Assembly: GCA_964527925.1 (NCBI GenBank)
Contig: CAZGQO010000009.1
Span: 1 to 64,000, forward strand
Source of the DNA: Ch128b sp964527925
GTDB taxonomy: Bacteria; Bacteroidota; Ignavibacteria; Ch128b
Length of the DNA stretch: 64,000 nucleotides
Direction of reading: 5' to 3'
Position 1 is the first letter of the stretch. Each line of letters begins with the position of its first letter. Below, in pieces: positions 1 to 8,663 of the stretch. The notes under the pieces are model-generated. The model ran no database searches and was not told the DNA's origin. It saw only the letters and a list, made by a program, of their open reading frames with translations. Made by a program: the position numbers and the translations under genes.

Positions 1-378
1 AGTCAGATGGCAGAAGGATTTCTGAAGTCATTTGATAAAAATCTTGAAGTGTATTCTGCAGGAACGAAGCCAGCAGATAAAGTTAATCCTAAAGCTGTGC
101 AAGTTATGAATGAAGTAGGAATAGATATAAGCAACAACTATCCAAAAGATGTTGAGCAGTTTATTAACGAATCATTTGACTATGTAATAACTGTATGTGA
201 TAATGCAAAAGAAACTTGTCCTGTGTTTATTGGTAAAGTGGGAAAGCAGTTACACATAGGATTTGAAGATCCCGCTGATGCAACAGGAACTGAAGAAGAA
301 ATTCTTGCTGTATTCAGAAAAGTGAGAGATGAGATTAAAAGAGATTTCTATAATTTTTATCTAAACGAACTGAAATAA
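1..378 (+). CDS. Arsenate reductase / low-molecular-weight phosphatase-fold protein (5' partial)
   Basis: The reading frame is open from the first base of the window (Ser-Gln before the first visible Met), so the gene starts upstream and the N-terminal P-loop (CX5R) is missing. The visible part carries VCDNAKETCP, a Cys pair seven residues apart. This matches the redox-relay cysteines of thioredoxin-coupled ArsC. The later HIGFEDPADATGT segment matches the general-acid Asp-Pro loop of the family. The enzyme would reduce arsenate to arsenite in the cytoplasm using thioredoxin. The next gene encodes a small CxxC thioredoxin, which fits that role. A plain tyrosine phosphatase is less likely because it would lack the relay cysteines. 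Confidence 0.85.
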   Translation, partial: SQMAEGFLKSFDKNLEVYSAGTKPADKVNPKAVQVMNEVGIDISNNYPKDVEQFINESFDYVITVCDNAKETCPVFIGKVGKQLHIGFEDPADATGTEEEILAVFRKVRDEIKRDFYNFYLNELK

Positions 379-453
379 TTATTATTCATTGCGAAAAGAG
401 AATTAAACTTCTAATCAAAAATAAATCTTAAACAAACATAGTGAGAATATAAC

Positions 454-699
454 ATGTTGGATATAAAAGTTCTTGGTCCTGGCTGCAAAAATTGTCTGAA
501 ACTTGAAAGTCTTGTTCGCGAAGTTGTTAACGAAACAGGCATCCAGGCTAATATTGAAAAAGTTACCGAACCAAATAAATTCATTGAATATGGGATAATG
601 TTAACTCCAGCTCTTGTAGTAAACGGTAAAGTGTTAGTTTCTGGTAAAATACCAACCAAACAAACACTCGAATATTGGTTGAAGAATTTAACCGAATAA
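454..699 (+). CDS. Small thioredoxin-like protein with CKNC active site
   Basis: This 81-residue protein has a thioredoxin/glutaredoxin-like fold: a CKNC motif at residues 11-14, preceded by a beta strand, and the cis-proline Thr51-Pro52 in front of a short 'LVVNGKV' strand. It belongs to the compact thioredoxin group often annotated as 'redox-active disulfide protein 2'. It lies 75 bp after the arsenate reductase and before a large permease, so a role in arsenate or metal redox handling is a reasonable inference. Its true partner is not visible in the sequence. No signal peptide is present, so it should be cytoplasmic. Confidence 0.85.
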   Translation: MLDIKVLGPGCKNCLKLESLVREVVNETGIQANIEKVTEPNKFIEYGIMLTPALVVNGKVLVSGKIPTKQTLEYWLKNLTE

Positions 700-760
700 T
701 CATTAAATAGCTCATCAAAATTATTTATTTAGTAATTTAGCTTCAAAAGAGATTGTATTA

Positions 761-2245
761 ATGGAAACTTTACAGTTACTGCTGTTATTATTTGTTTTTT
801 TCTCGATGTCTTTATTGATGTTTCTCAGAAAATTGCCAGCACTATTGGCTCTTCCAATTATGTCGTTTTTGATTCCCTTGGTTGCCGGTGTTTCTATAAT
901 GGATATTATTCAATATGTGATTGGACCTGGTGCAGTTAAATTGAGTAAAGCATATACCGTTGCAATTTTTGGAAGTATCTTAAGTGTGTTTTTACAGAAA
1001 ACTGGAATTGCAGAAAATTTTATAAAAAAAGGTGCTGAGCTTTCAGGTGATAAACCATGGTTCGTGTCTGTTATAATGCTTGCAATTATAACTTTTCTAT
1101 TTACTACTCTCGGTGGACTGGGTGCAATTATTATGGTTGCAACTATAGTTTTGCCAATTATGGCTTCAATTGGATTAAGTCCACTTACAATTGCTGGAAT
1201 TTTTCTGATGGGATTAAGCATTGGTGGAACTCTTAACGCAGGGAATTGGGCTCTCTATATTGAAGTGATGAAATTGACACCTTCAGAAGTTAGAGAATTT
1301 GCAATAATTATGTTCGCAGTTACATTCCTCACAGCAATTGTTTATATAACAATTCAAATTTATCGAGATGGACAAGAATTGAATCTCAAAAAAATTCTTT
1401 CATCTACTTTTGGTTTAATGAGTCTGATTTTGATTTTGTATTTAATCTTTGACTCACTGAATCAACATGCAAGGAATAATTTGTATGAATTTTTCAGAAT
1501 AGTTTTTGATTATTTTAAAGTACTGGTTGGGTTCATTTTAATTTTACTCTTCATCTTAAACCTGATTAGGATATTTTTAGGAAAAAATATCGAAAGTGGA
1601 AAATCAAAAATTTACTGGAGTGCTTATTTAACTCCTTTTGTTCCACTAATTTTAATTCTTCTCTTTAATATGGAATTTATTTCAGCATTTATTTGTGGAT
1701 TGATTTTTGGAATCAGTTCTGTCTATCAAAAGGGCATTATGAATATTTTTGTTAAATCCTGTTTTGAAGGTGGAAGCGTTGTAATGCCAGCTGTTATTTT
1801 GATGTTTGGAATTGGAATGTTGTTGAACGCAATTATGGGACCTGGACCAGAGTGGAATTATAATGCTTCTACTAACTGGCCAGTGTTGAATTTGTTGAAG
1901 CCAATGCTCGAAAAGATTGTTCCTCAAAGTTTTCCGATGTATGTTTTAACATTTTCTATTCTCGCTCCGCTTGCATTGTATCGTGGGCCGCTTAATGTTT
2001 GGGGAATGGGATATGGACTGGCTGGAATTCTGCTGGCAAGTGGAATGAATCCTGGTGCAATTATGGGATTATTACTCGCTGTGGGACAAATTCAAGGAGT
2101 TAGTGATCCGACTAACACTCACAATGTTTGGATTGCAAATGAACTAAAAGTCGATGTCCAGAAAATTTTATGGAATACATTGCCTTATACCTGGATTGTT
2201 GCAGTCATAGGATTAATTGCAGCAGGACTGAAATTTATGTTTTAG
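761..2245 (+). CDS. Large multi-spanning ion permease (ion transporter superfamily-like)
   Basis: The 494-residue product is almost entirely hydrophobic, with about 12 predicted membrane segments. It has two Gly-rich half-repeats (around residues 110-165 and 340-450) like those of the IT superfamily of citrate, gluconate and anion permeases. The second half contains a conserved-looking LYRGPLNVWGMGYG stretch and GVSDPTNTHNVW. The substrate cannot be read from sequence. Neighbouring arsC-like and thioredoxin genes hint at oxyanion or metal efflux, but the protein does not look like classical ArsB or Acr3. The 60 bp between it and the thioredoxin allow co-transcription. Confidence 0.6.
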   Translation: METLQLLLLLFVFFSMSLLMFLRKLPALLALPIMSFLIPLVAGVSIMDIIQYVIGPGAVKLSKAYTVAIFGSILSVFLQKTGIAENFIKKGAELSGDKPWFVSVIMLAIITFLFTTLGGLGAIIMVATIVLPIMASIGLSPLTIAGIFLMGLSIGGTLNAGNWALYIEVMKLTPSEVREFAIIMFAVTFLTAIVYITIQIYRDGQELNLKKILSSTFGLMSLILILYLIFDSLNQHARNNLYEFFRIVFDYFKVLVGFILILLFILNLIRIFLGKNIESGKSKIYWSAYLTPFVPLILILLFNMEFISAFICGLIFGISSVYQKGIMNIFVKSCFEGGSVVMPAVILMFGIGMLLNAIMGPGPEWNYNASTNWPVLNLLKPMLEKIVPQSFPMYVLTFSILAPLALYRGPLNVWGMGYGLAGILLASGMNPGAIMGLLLAVGQIQGVSDPTNTHNVWIANELKVDVQKILWNTLPYTWIVAVIGLIAAGLKFMF

Positions 2246-2629
2246 TATGATTTTTATCTTCCTTCAATAATTTTGATCAGTTACTACTTTCTTGAGGGGA
2301 ATAAATTCATTTTCTAAATGAAGAACTTCCAATGAAGGAAAAAACTTGATAATGATAATTCTGATCTTCCAGACGAATCTCCTGACATAAATTCATACCC
2401 GTGAGTTTTCTTAAATTAAATTCTCTTTTGTAGGATAAGTATTCCAACTTATTTTATCGATTAAATCCTTTCTTAAATACGTTTGTGAAACTTTTCAAAT
2501 CTCGATTTAATCAAATAATCAAATCATTAAATCAGAAAGAATCTCTGAAACTTAATTAATTTGTCCATAGTAAGATGTCTGAAATTTGGGTAATTTTATC
2601 CAGAATACAAGAAAAATGGAGGTGAATAT
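2246..2629. other. 384-bp gene-free stretch upstream of clpB
   Basis: No open frame with family-like sequence was found on either strand. The AT-rich stretch has no CIRCE operator and no strong terminator for the upstream permease. It ends in a clear ribosome binding site (GGAGGTG at 2618-2624), six bases before the clpB ATG. A TTTG at 2560 and a GAAATTTG at 2581 resemble promoter boxes but with spacing of 17, so I do not call a promoter. Confidence 0.5.
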
Positions 2630-5278
2630 ATGAACTTTAACAAATTTACATTAAAATCACAGGAGGCGATTGCCCAGGCTCAGGAAATTGCTCAAAACTA
2701 TTCAAACCAGCAGATTGAACCAGTACATCTACTTGCAGCTCTTATTCAATCAAGTGATGGAGTAGTTCTTCCAATACTTCAAAAACTTGGTGCAAATGTT
2801 AATTATATTAAAATCAAAATAAACGAAGAACTTGAAAAGCTTCCTAAAGTAACTGGCGCTTCTGTTGGTAATCAATATCTTTCACAGGCACTTGCCAGAG
2901 TTTTTGATAACGCATTGAAAGAAGCAAATGCTTTGAAAGATGAGTACATCAGTACAGAGCATCTCCTGATTGCAATTGCCTCAGATAGTTCTAATATCGC
3001 AAAGGTATTAAATGCTCAAGGTTTAACTAAAGAAAGCATATTGAAAGTCTTGAAAGATATTCGTGGAAGTCAGAGTGTTCGTTCTCAAAATCCCGAAGAA
3101 ACTTATCAGGCTCTGCAAAAATATGGCCGCAATTTGAACGAACTTGCAAGAATGAATAAACTCGATCCAGTGATTGGTCGTGAAGATGAAATTCGACGAG
3201 TATTACAGGTTCTTTCAAGAAGAACAAAAAATAATCCTGTTTTAATTGGTGAACCTGGTGTTGGTAAAACTGCAATTGCTGAAGGTCTGGCTCATAGAAT
3301 TGTTCAGGGTGATGTTCCAGAAAATTTAAAGACCAAACAAATCGTTGCTCTCGATATGGGAGCTCTTGTTGCTGGAACTCAATTCCGTGGACAATTTGAA
3401 GAAAGAATTAAAGCCGTTCTCAAAGAACTTCAAGAATCAAACGGCGAAATAATTCTGTTTATTGATGAGCTTCATACATTAGTTGGTGCTGGTGCTGCTC
3501 AAGGCGCAGTTGATGCAGCCAATATCTTAAAACCTGCGTTAGCTCGTGGTGAATTGCACTGCATTGGTGCAACAACAATTGATGAGTACAGAAAACATAT
3601 CGAGAAAGATCCAGCTTTAGAAAGAAGATTCCAGCCAATTCTTGTTGATGAACCAAGCGTTGAAGATGCAATTTCAATTTTAAGAGGATTGAAAGAAAGA
3701 TACGAAGTTCATCACGGTGTTCAGATTACGGATTCAGCAATTGTAGCTGCTGCTCAACTTTCTTATCGTTACATAACAGATAGATTTCTTCCTGACAAAG
3801 CAATTGATTTGATTGATGAAGCTGCATCAAAATTACGAATCGAAATAGATTCAATGCCCGAAGAGTTAGATATTCTTGATAGAAAAATTAAACAATTAGA
3901 AATTGAAAGAGAAGCGTTGAAACGCGAGATTGATGTTTCTGGTGTTCAATCCGATGCAGCTACAAAAGAAAGATTGGAGAATATCGAAAAAGAAATTGCT
4001 GATGCTAAAGAAGAATTCAATGCATTGAAAGCTCATTGGCAGAAAGAAAAAGAATTGATTAAATCAATTCGTTCGATGAAAGAAGAAATTGAAAATCTCA
4101 AACATCAAGCCGAAACTTATGAGCGAGAAGGTGATTACTCTAAAGTAGCTGAAATCAGATATGGAAAATTACTCGCCATTCAAAAAGAGCTTGAAGCAAA
4201 AACTAAAGAGCTTGCTGAAATTCAAAAAGACAAAAAGATGCTCAAAGAACAGGTTGATGCTGAGGATATTGCCGAAATTGTTGCAAAATGGACTGGTATA
4301 CCTGTCCACAGAATGTTGGAGAGTGAAAAATCTAAATTGCTTAATCTTGAAGAAAGATTGCATCAAAGAGTTGTTGGACAGGATGACGCTGTTTCCGCTG
4401 TTGCAAATGCAATTCGCAGATCGCGTGCGGGATTGCAGGATCAAAACAGACCAATTGGTTCGTTCATATTCATTGGAACTACTGGTGTTGGTAAAACAGA
4501 ACTTGCAAGAGCACTCGCTGAGTTTCTCTTCAATGATGAACATGCGATGATTCGTATCGATATGTCTGAGTACATGGAGAAACATTCCGTCAGCAGATTG
4601 ATTGGTGCTCCTCCAGGATATGTTGGATTTGAAGAAGGTGGTCAGTTGACTGAAGCTGTTCGAAGAAAACCATATTCTGTTGTCTTGCTTGATGAAATCG
4701 AAAAAGCTCATCCTGAAGTTTTCAATGTTTTGCTTCAAGTTTTGGATGAAGGCAGACTGACTGATAGCAAAGGTCGAACTGTTAATTTCAAGAATACTAT
4801 CATTATAATGACATCAAACATTGGTTCGCATCTAATTCAAGAGAAATTGCAATACTTGACTGATGAAAATCGTGACGAGATAATGGGTGAACTCAGAATT
4901 CAACTTTCTAATTTACTTAGACAAACAATCAGACCAGAATTTCTGAATCGAATTGACGAGATAATTCTCTTCAAGCCATTGACTAAGAGTGAGATTCTTA
5001 AAATTGTTGAACTGCAGCTTGCTAATGTCGGCAAAATGCTTGCTGAGAAAGAAATCACGCTTGAATTCACAGAAGAGGCTAAAAACTGGCTGGCTGAAGT
5101 TGGTTATGATGTAACATTCGGTGCACGACCATTAAAGCGAACAATTCAAAGACTCTTGTTAAATCCTTTAGCTGAAGAAATCCTCAAGGGTTCAATTCAA
5201 GAGGGAGATAAAATTCGAATTGATCTTGGTGAACAGGGTAAGTTGATTTTCACACCTTACAAAGTTGCAGAAGTTTAA
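2630..5278 (+). CDS. clpB: ATP-dependent disaggregase ClpB
   Basis: This full-length 882-residue Hsp100 chaperone resolves protein aggregates together with DnaK. It contains the N-terminal Clp repeat domain (about 1-150), a first AAA+ domain with Walker A GEPGVGKT at 207-214, a long coiled-coil middle domain (about 410-530) that identifies ClpB rather than ClpA/ClpC, a second AAA+ domain with GTTGVGKT at 616-623, and the C-terminal D2-small domain. The ATG follows a strong GGAGG ribosome binding site. A perfect-stem terminator follows the stop codon, so the gene is probably a single transcription unit. No CIRCE element is seen upstream, so its heat-shock control is probably sigma-based or unknown. 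Confidence 0.98.
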   Translation: MNFNKFTLKSQEAIAQAQEIAQNYSNQQIEPVHLLAALIQSSDGVVLPILQKLGANVNYIKIKINEELEKLPKVTGASVGNQYLSQALARVFDNALKEANALKDEYISTEHLLIAIASDSSNIAKVLNAQGLTKESILKVLKDIRGSQSVRSQNPEETYQALQKYGRNLNELARMNKLDPVIGREDEIRRVLQVLSRRTKNNPVLIGEPGVGKTAIAEGLAHRIVQGDVPENLKTKQIVALDMGALVAGTQFRGQFEERIKAVLKELQESNGEIILFIDELHTLVGAGAAQGAVDAANILKPALARGELHCIGATTIDEYRKHIEKDPALERRFQPILVDEPSVEDAISILRGLKERYEVHHGVQITDSAIVAAAQLSYRYITDRFLPDKAIDLIDEAASKLRIEIDSMPEELDILDRKIKQLEIEREALKREIDVSGVQSDAATKERLENIEKEIADAKEEFNALKAHWQKEKELIKSIRSMKEEIENLKHQAETYEREGDYSKVAEIRYGKLLAIQKELEAKTKELAEIQKDKKMLKEQVDAEDIAEIVAKWTGIPVHRMLESEKSKLLNLEERLHQRVVGQDDAVSAVANAIRRSRAGLQDQNRPIGSFIFIGTTGVGKTELARALAEFLFNDEHAMIRIDMSEYMEKHSVSRLIGAPPGYVGFEEGGQLTEAVRRKPYSVVLLDEIEKAHPEVFNVLLQVLDEGRLTDSKGRTVNFKNTIIIMTSNIGSHLIQEKLQYLTDENRDEIMGELRIQLSNLLRQTIRPEFLNRIDEIILFKPLTKSEILKIVELQLANVGKMLAEKEITLEFTEEAKNWLAEVGYDVTFGARPLKRTIQRLLLNPLAEEILKGSIQEGDKIRIDLGEQGKLIFTPYKVAEV

Positions 5279-5298
5279 TTCACAAGTGTACTTAAACT

Positions 5299-5335
5299 AA
5301 TCCTGCAGTCATCAACTGCAGGATTTTTATTTTTA
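5299..5335 (+). terminator. Rho-independent terminator of clpB
   Basis: A perfect 11-bp stem (AATCCTGCAGT, 5299-5309, with ACTGCAGGATT, 5315-5325) encloses a 5-nt loop. It is followed by a T-rich run, 21 bp after the clpB stop codon. Confidence 0.9.
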
Positions 5336-5443
5336 AAGTGAGAAACATTTTTTGATTGGTTTTTTTGAAAGAAAATGAAACAAATAATATATTGCATTTG
5401 TTCAAGAGATTGTTAATTTAAAGACAAAGAGAGGATGTAAACC

Positions 5444-5959
5444 ATGAAAACAAAAGCAACATTGATAATAATTCTCTTGACATCTTTAATTTCTTTTGCC
5501 CAGCTGAAAAATCAACTGCCTCAAAATGTTAATGTTGGCGATGCGATGATTGCACCAAAAACTGGTAATTTATTATTTGGATTTTTTAATCCAGAAAATT
5601 TTAAAATGTCTCATTCATATAGTTTCTCATACACAACATTTGGCAAATCAAGTCTCGCTCTTGGTATTTACACAAATTCTATGTTTTACAAAATTGCAGA
5701 TCCTCTCACAATGGAAGTTGATATCAGTTTAACTCATTCACCATACAACAATTTTGGAAAGCAATTTCAGAATCAGTTCAATGGAATTTATGTAAGCCGG
5801 GCAGCATTAAACTGGAGACCGAGTGAAAATACATTGATCAACCTGGAATTCAGAAATTATCCTACATCATTCTACTTAATGAATCCTTACTACAGATATT
5901 ATCCAGGCTGGTATCGCTATGATGAAGCAGGATTTAACGATTGGTATTTAGGAAGATAA
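5444..5959 (+). CDS. Exported protein of unknown function, beta-strand rich
   Basis: The product has 171 residues. Residues 1-20 form a signal peptide ending in SFAQ. The mature part alternates polar and aromatic residues (for example FSYTTFG, LALGIYT, ALNWRPSENTLINLEF), as expected for beta strands of an outer-membrane or periplasmic protein. The C-terminus is rich in Tyr, Pro and Trp. No named family is recognised. A GAGAGGATG ribosome binding site precedes the ATG. It lies 25 bp upstream of the LytR_C gene, so it is probably the first gene of an operon with the LytR_C protein, rsfS and argS. Confidence 0.7.
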   Translation: MKTKATLIIILLTSLISFAQLKNQLPQNVNVGDAMIAPKTGNLLFGFFNPENFKMSHSYSFSYTTFGKSSLALGIYTNSMFYKIADPLTMEVDISLTHSPYNNFGKQFQNQFNGIYVSRAALNWRPSENTLINLEFRNYPTSFYLMNPYYRYYPGWYRYDEAGFNDWYLGR

Positions 5960-5984
5960 TTTACGAGGGAATTAATCAAATAAA

Positions 5985-6434
5985 GTGAGCTGGTCTCTTA
6001 GAACAAAAAATACACTTCTAAATATTACCCTTTTCATATTAGGTTTGTTACTGCTTTTTTACTTATATAATGCCTATCTGAATTTTAAAAAATCACCAGA
6101 TAATGATGAAAACGGGTACCGTTCCACAGGCAGTATTATTCAAGTAGAAGTTTTAAATGGAACATCAAATCCTGGACTTGCAAAAAAACTAAGTGATTAT
6201 CTGAAGGAGAAAAATTTTGATGTAGTCATTCAGGGAAATTACGATTCGCAGGATGTAAAAAGAACTTTTATTATTGATCATCTTGGTGATGAACTTGCAG
6301 TGAAAAGAACTCTGAGAGTTCTTGGATTAAAATCAGAAAGAGTCAGAAGAGAAACAACAGAATATCAGTTGACGGATATTACAATTGTAATCGGTGAAGA
6401 TTATCAACAACTAAATAGTGATATAAAATGGTAG
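5985..6434 (+). CDS. Membrane-anchored LytR C-terminal (LytR_C) domain protein
   Basis: The gene uses a GTG start with GAGGGA 14 nt upstream. The 149-residue protein has one N-terminal transmembrane helix (about residues 10-28) and then a LytR_C-type domain (about 48-140, beginning VEVLNGTSNPGLAKKLSDYL). The family is found at the C-terminus of LytR-CpsA-Psr cell-wall ligases, but the catalytic LCP domain is absent here. The domain should be exposed outside the inner membrane and may contact cell-wall polymers. It overlaps the rsfS start by 7 nt, showing translational coupling to a ribosome-silencing gene. The pairing is recurrent in this group but its meaning is not known. Confidence 0.75.
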   Translation: MSWSLRTKNTLLNITLFILGLLLLFYLYNAYLNFKKSPDNDENGYRSTGSIIQVEVLNGTSNPGLAKKLSDYLKEKNFDVVIQGNYDSQDVKRTFIIDHLGDELAVKRTLRVLGLKSERVRRETTEYQLTDITIVIGEDYQQLNSDIKW

Positions 6435-6799
6435 AAAGTGAAAAACTCAAAAATATGATTATCGACCTTATTAAAGAGAAAAAAGGTGAAAATATAGTTG
6501 CCCTTGATCTGAGAAAAGTTACTTCAATTACGGATTTTTTTATTATATGCTCGGGCACAGTTGAACAGCACATCAAGGCAATTAAAGATAATATCATCGA
6601 AAATCTGGAAAAGAAAGGAATCAAACACTGGCACATTGAAGGTGAAAATGCTCATACCTGGGTTTTGATTGATTATGTCGATGTTGTTGTTCATATTTTT
6701 CATCCTCACACTCGTGATTTTTATAAGCTTGAAAAACTCTGGGCAGATGCCAGATCTGAAAAAATCGTAACTGACTACGAACAAGTTGAAGCGGAGTAA
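6428..6799 (+). CDS. rsfS: Ribosomal silencing factor RsfS
   Basis: This 123-residue protein is of the RsfS/DUF143 family. It binds L14 on the 50S subunit and blocks subunit joining when nutrients are short. Family features visible are DLRKVTSITDFFIICSGTVEQHIKAI near residues 27-52 and the WVLIDYVDVVVHIFHPHTRDFYKLEKLW segment near 78-105. Length is typical. The start overlaps the upstream gene and argS follows 9 bp after the stop, so all are likely co-transcribed. Confidence 0.95.
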   Translation: MVESEKLKNMIIDLIKEKKGENIVALDLRKVTSITDFFIICSGTVEQHIKAIKDNIIENLEKKGIKHWHIEGENAHTWVLIDYVDVVVHIFHPHTRDFYKLEKLWADARSEKIVTDYEQVEAE

Positions 6800-6808
6800 T
6801 CATACCTG

Positions 6809-8434
6809 ATGAAAGAATATCTCTATAATTTATTTAAAGAACTCGAAAGTAAATTAGATTTTATCAAGGCTGAAGATGTACAATTCACTATACCAAAACA
6901 AAAAGAACACGGTGATTTTGCAACTAACTATCCTTTTTTGTTAGCTAAAGACTTAAAAACTTCACCTCGTGAAATAGCTAACAAAATTGTTCAATCAATA
7001 GATGATAAAAATTCTGCCCTCGAAAAAATTGAAGTTGCAGGCGGTGGATTTATAAATTTTAAATTTAAACCTTCTTTCATTCTTAGTTTGCTGAATCATA
7101 TTTTAGATAATCACTCGGATTTTGGTAAATCAAATAAATATTCTGGCAAAAAAGTTCAAGTTGAATTTGTGTCTGCCAATCCCACAGGACCACTGACAGT
7201 TGGACATGGGCGAAATGCAGTTTTCGGAGATACAATTGCTAATCTTCTCTCAGCCGTCGGCTATCAGGTTGAAAGAGAATATTATTTCAATAATGCAGGC
7301 AGGCAGATGCGGGTTCTTGCCGATTCAGTTCGATTGAGATACTTAGAACTGTTAGGAGAAAAAATTAAATTTCCAGAAGATTATTATCAGGGTGAATACA
7401 TAATTGATATCGCAAAAAAGATTTTCGAAGAAAAAGATGATTCACTTAAAAACAGTGAGGATTTAAATTATTTTAAAGAAGTAGCTGAGAAAGAAATTTT
7501 TGAAGATATCAACAAAACTCTTAAACGGCTCGGGATTATTTTTGATAATTATTTTAATGAAAATTCACTTTATGAAACAGGGAAAATTGAACAGGTGATT
7601 AATGCATTTAAAGAAAAAGGTTTTGCGTACGAGAAAGACGGAGCACTTTGGTTATCTCTAACAAAATTTGGATTGGAACAGGATAAAGTAATTGTTAAAA
7701 GCACTGGTGAGCCAACCTATCGTTTGCCTGATATTGCTTATCATATCGAAAAGTTCAATCGAAATTATGATTTAATGGTTGATATCTTTGGTTCAGATCA
7801 CTTGGCAACTTATCCCGATGTGCTCGCAGGACTCAAAATTCTTGGTTATGATACTTCAAAAGTTAAAGTTTTAATTCATCAATTTGTGACCATTGTTAAA
7901 GATGGTGAAATAGTTAAGATGTCGACCAGACGTGCGAACTTTGTTACACTTGATCAATTAATTGATGAAGTTGGTCCTGATGTGGTGAGATACTTTTTCC
8001 TGATGCGTTCAATTTCAAGTCATTTGAATTTTGATATCGGTCTGGCAAAAAAACAGACTGATGAAAATCCAGTTTTTTATCTTCAGTATGCCCACGCAAG
8101 AATTTGTGGAATTTTAAGACTTTCAAAAGAAGAAGGTCTTGAAGAAGGAAGAAACTTTGAACTATTAACTTCTGAAGAAGAAATCGATCTTGTTAAACAT
8201 TTACTCAATTTTGGTGATGTTGTATTAAGATCAGCTGAAAATTTTGATCAATTGATTTTAATCACTTATTTACATCAACTCGCTGAATTGTTTCACAAAT
8301 TCTATCATGAACATCGAGTTATTGGACAGGAAAAAGAATTATCTGCAGCAAGACTTTCACTCTGCAAATCGACACAAATTGTTTTGCAAAATGGTCTGAA
8401 AATACTTGGAGTTACTGCTCCAGAGAGAATGTAA
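6809..8434 (+). CDS. argS: Arginine--tRNA ligase
   Basis: This class Ia synthetase charges tRNA-Arg. The 541-residue protein has the N-terminal Add1 domain, the HIGH-type signature GHGRN at 132-136 inside SANPTGPLTVGHGRN, the KMSKS-like KMSTR at 370-374 and a DALR anticodon-binding domain (about 425-541) ending in the usual hydrophobic-Pro-Glu-Arg-Met tail. Length is typical. It is the last gene of the rsfS operon; 229 bp without genes follow. Confidence 0.98.
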   Translation: MKEYLYNLFKELESKLDFIKAEDVQFTIPKQKEHGDFATNYPFLLAKDLKTSPREIANKIVQSIDDKNSALEKIEVAGGGFINFKFKPSFILSLLNHILDNHSDFGKSNKYSGKKVQVEFVSANPTGPLTVGHGRNAVFGDTIANLLSAVGYQVEREYYFNNAGRQMRVLADSVRLRYLELLGEKIKFPEDYYQGEYIIDIAKKIFEEKDDSLKNSEDLNYFKEVAEKEIFEDINKTLKRLGIIFDNYFNENSLYETGKIEQVINAFKEKGFAYEKDGALWLSLTKFGLEQDKVIVKSTGEPTYRLPDIAYHIEKFNRNYDLMVDIFGSDHLATYPDVLAGLKILGYDTSKVKVLIHQFVTIVKDGEIVKMSTRRANFVTLDQLIDEVGPDVVRYFFLMRSISSHLNFDIGLAKKQTDENPVFYLQYAHARICGILRLSKEEGLEEGRNFELLTSEEEIDLVKHLLNFGDVVLRSAENFDQLILITYLHQLAELFHKFYHEHRVIGQEKELSAARLSLCKSTQIVLQNGLKILGVTAPERM

Positions 8435-8663
8435 ATCAATTACTTTTTAAGTTGACAAAATTAGAAGAAATGAAATGACTCAAAAATTTATCTCTACCCT
8501 ATGATGAATTATTTATAATAGATGATTCTTAAAACATTAAATATTGGAATTGCACGGGGGCTGGTTGTAAAATTAATCAAGTCAGATAATTTATCTTGAA
8601 TAGACTCTAAATATAAATTAAATTGAATTTGTAATTCACATCTCAACAAATATTGGTGCAAAT

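Noticed and set aside
4169..4738. 189-codon minus-strand open frame inside clpB
   Set aside because: It mirrors the clpB coding frame, has low-complexity composition and no ribosome binding site.
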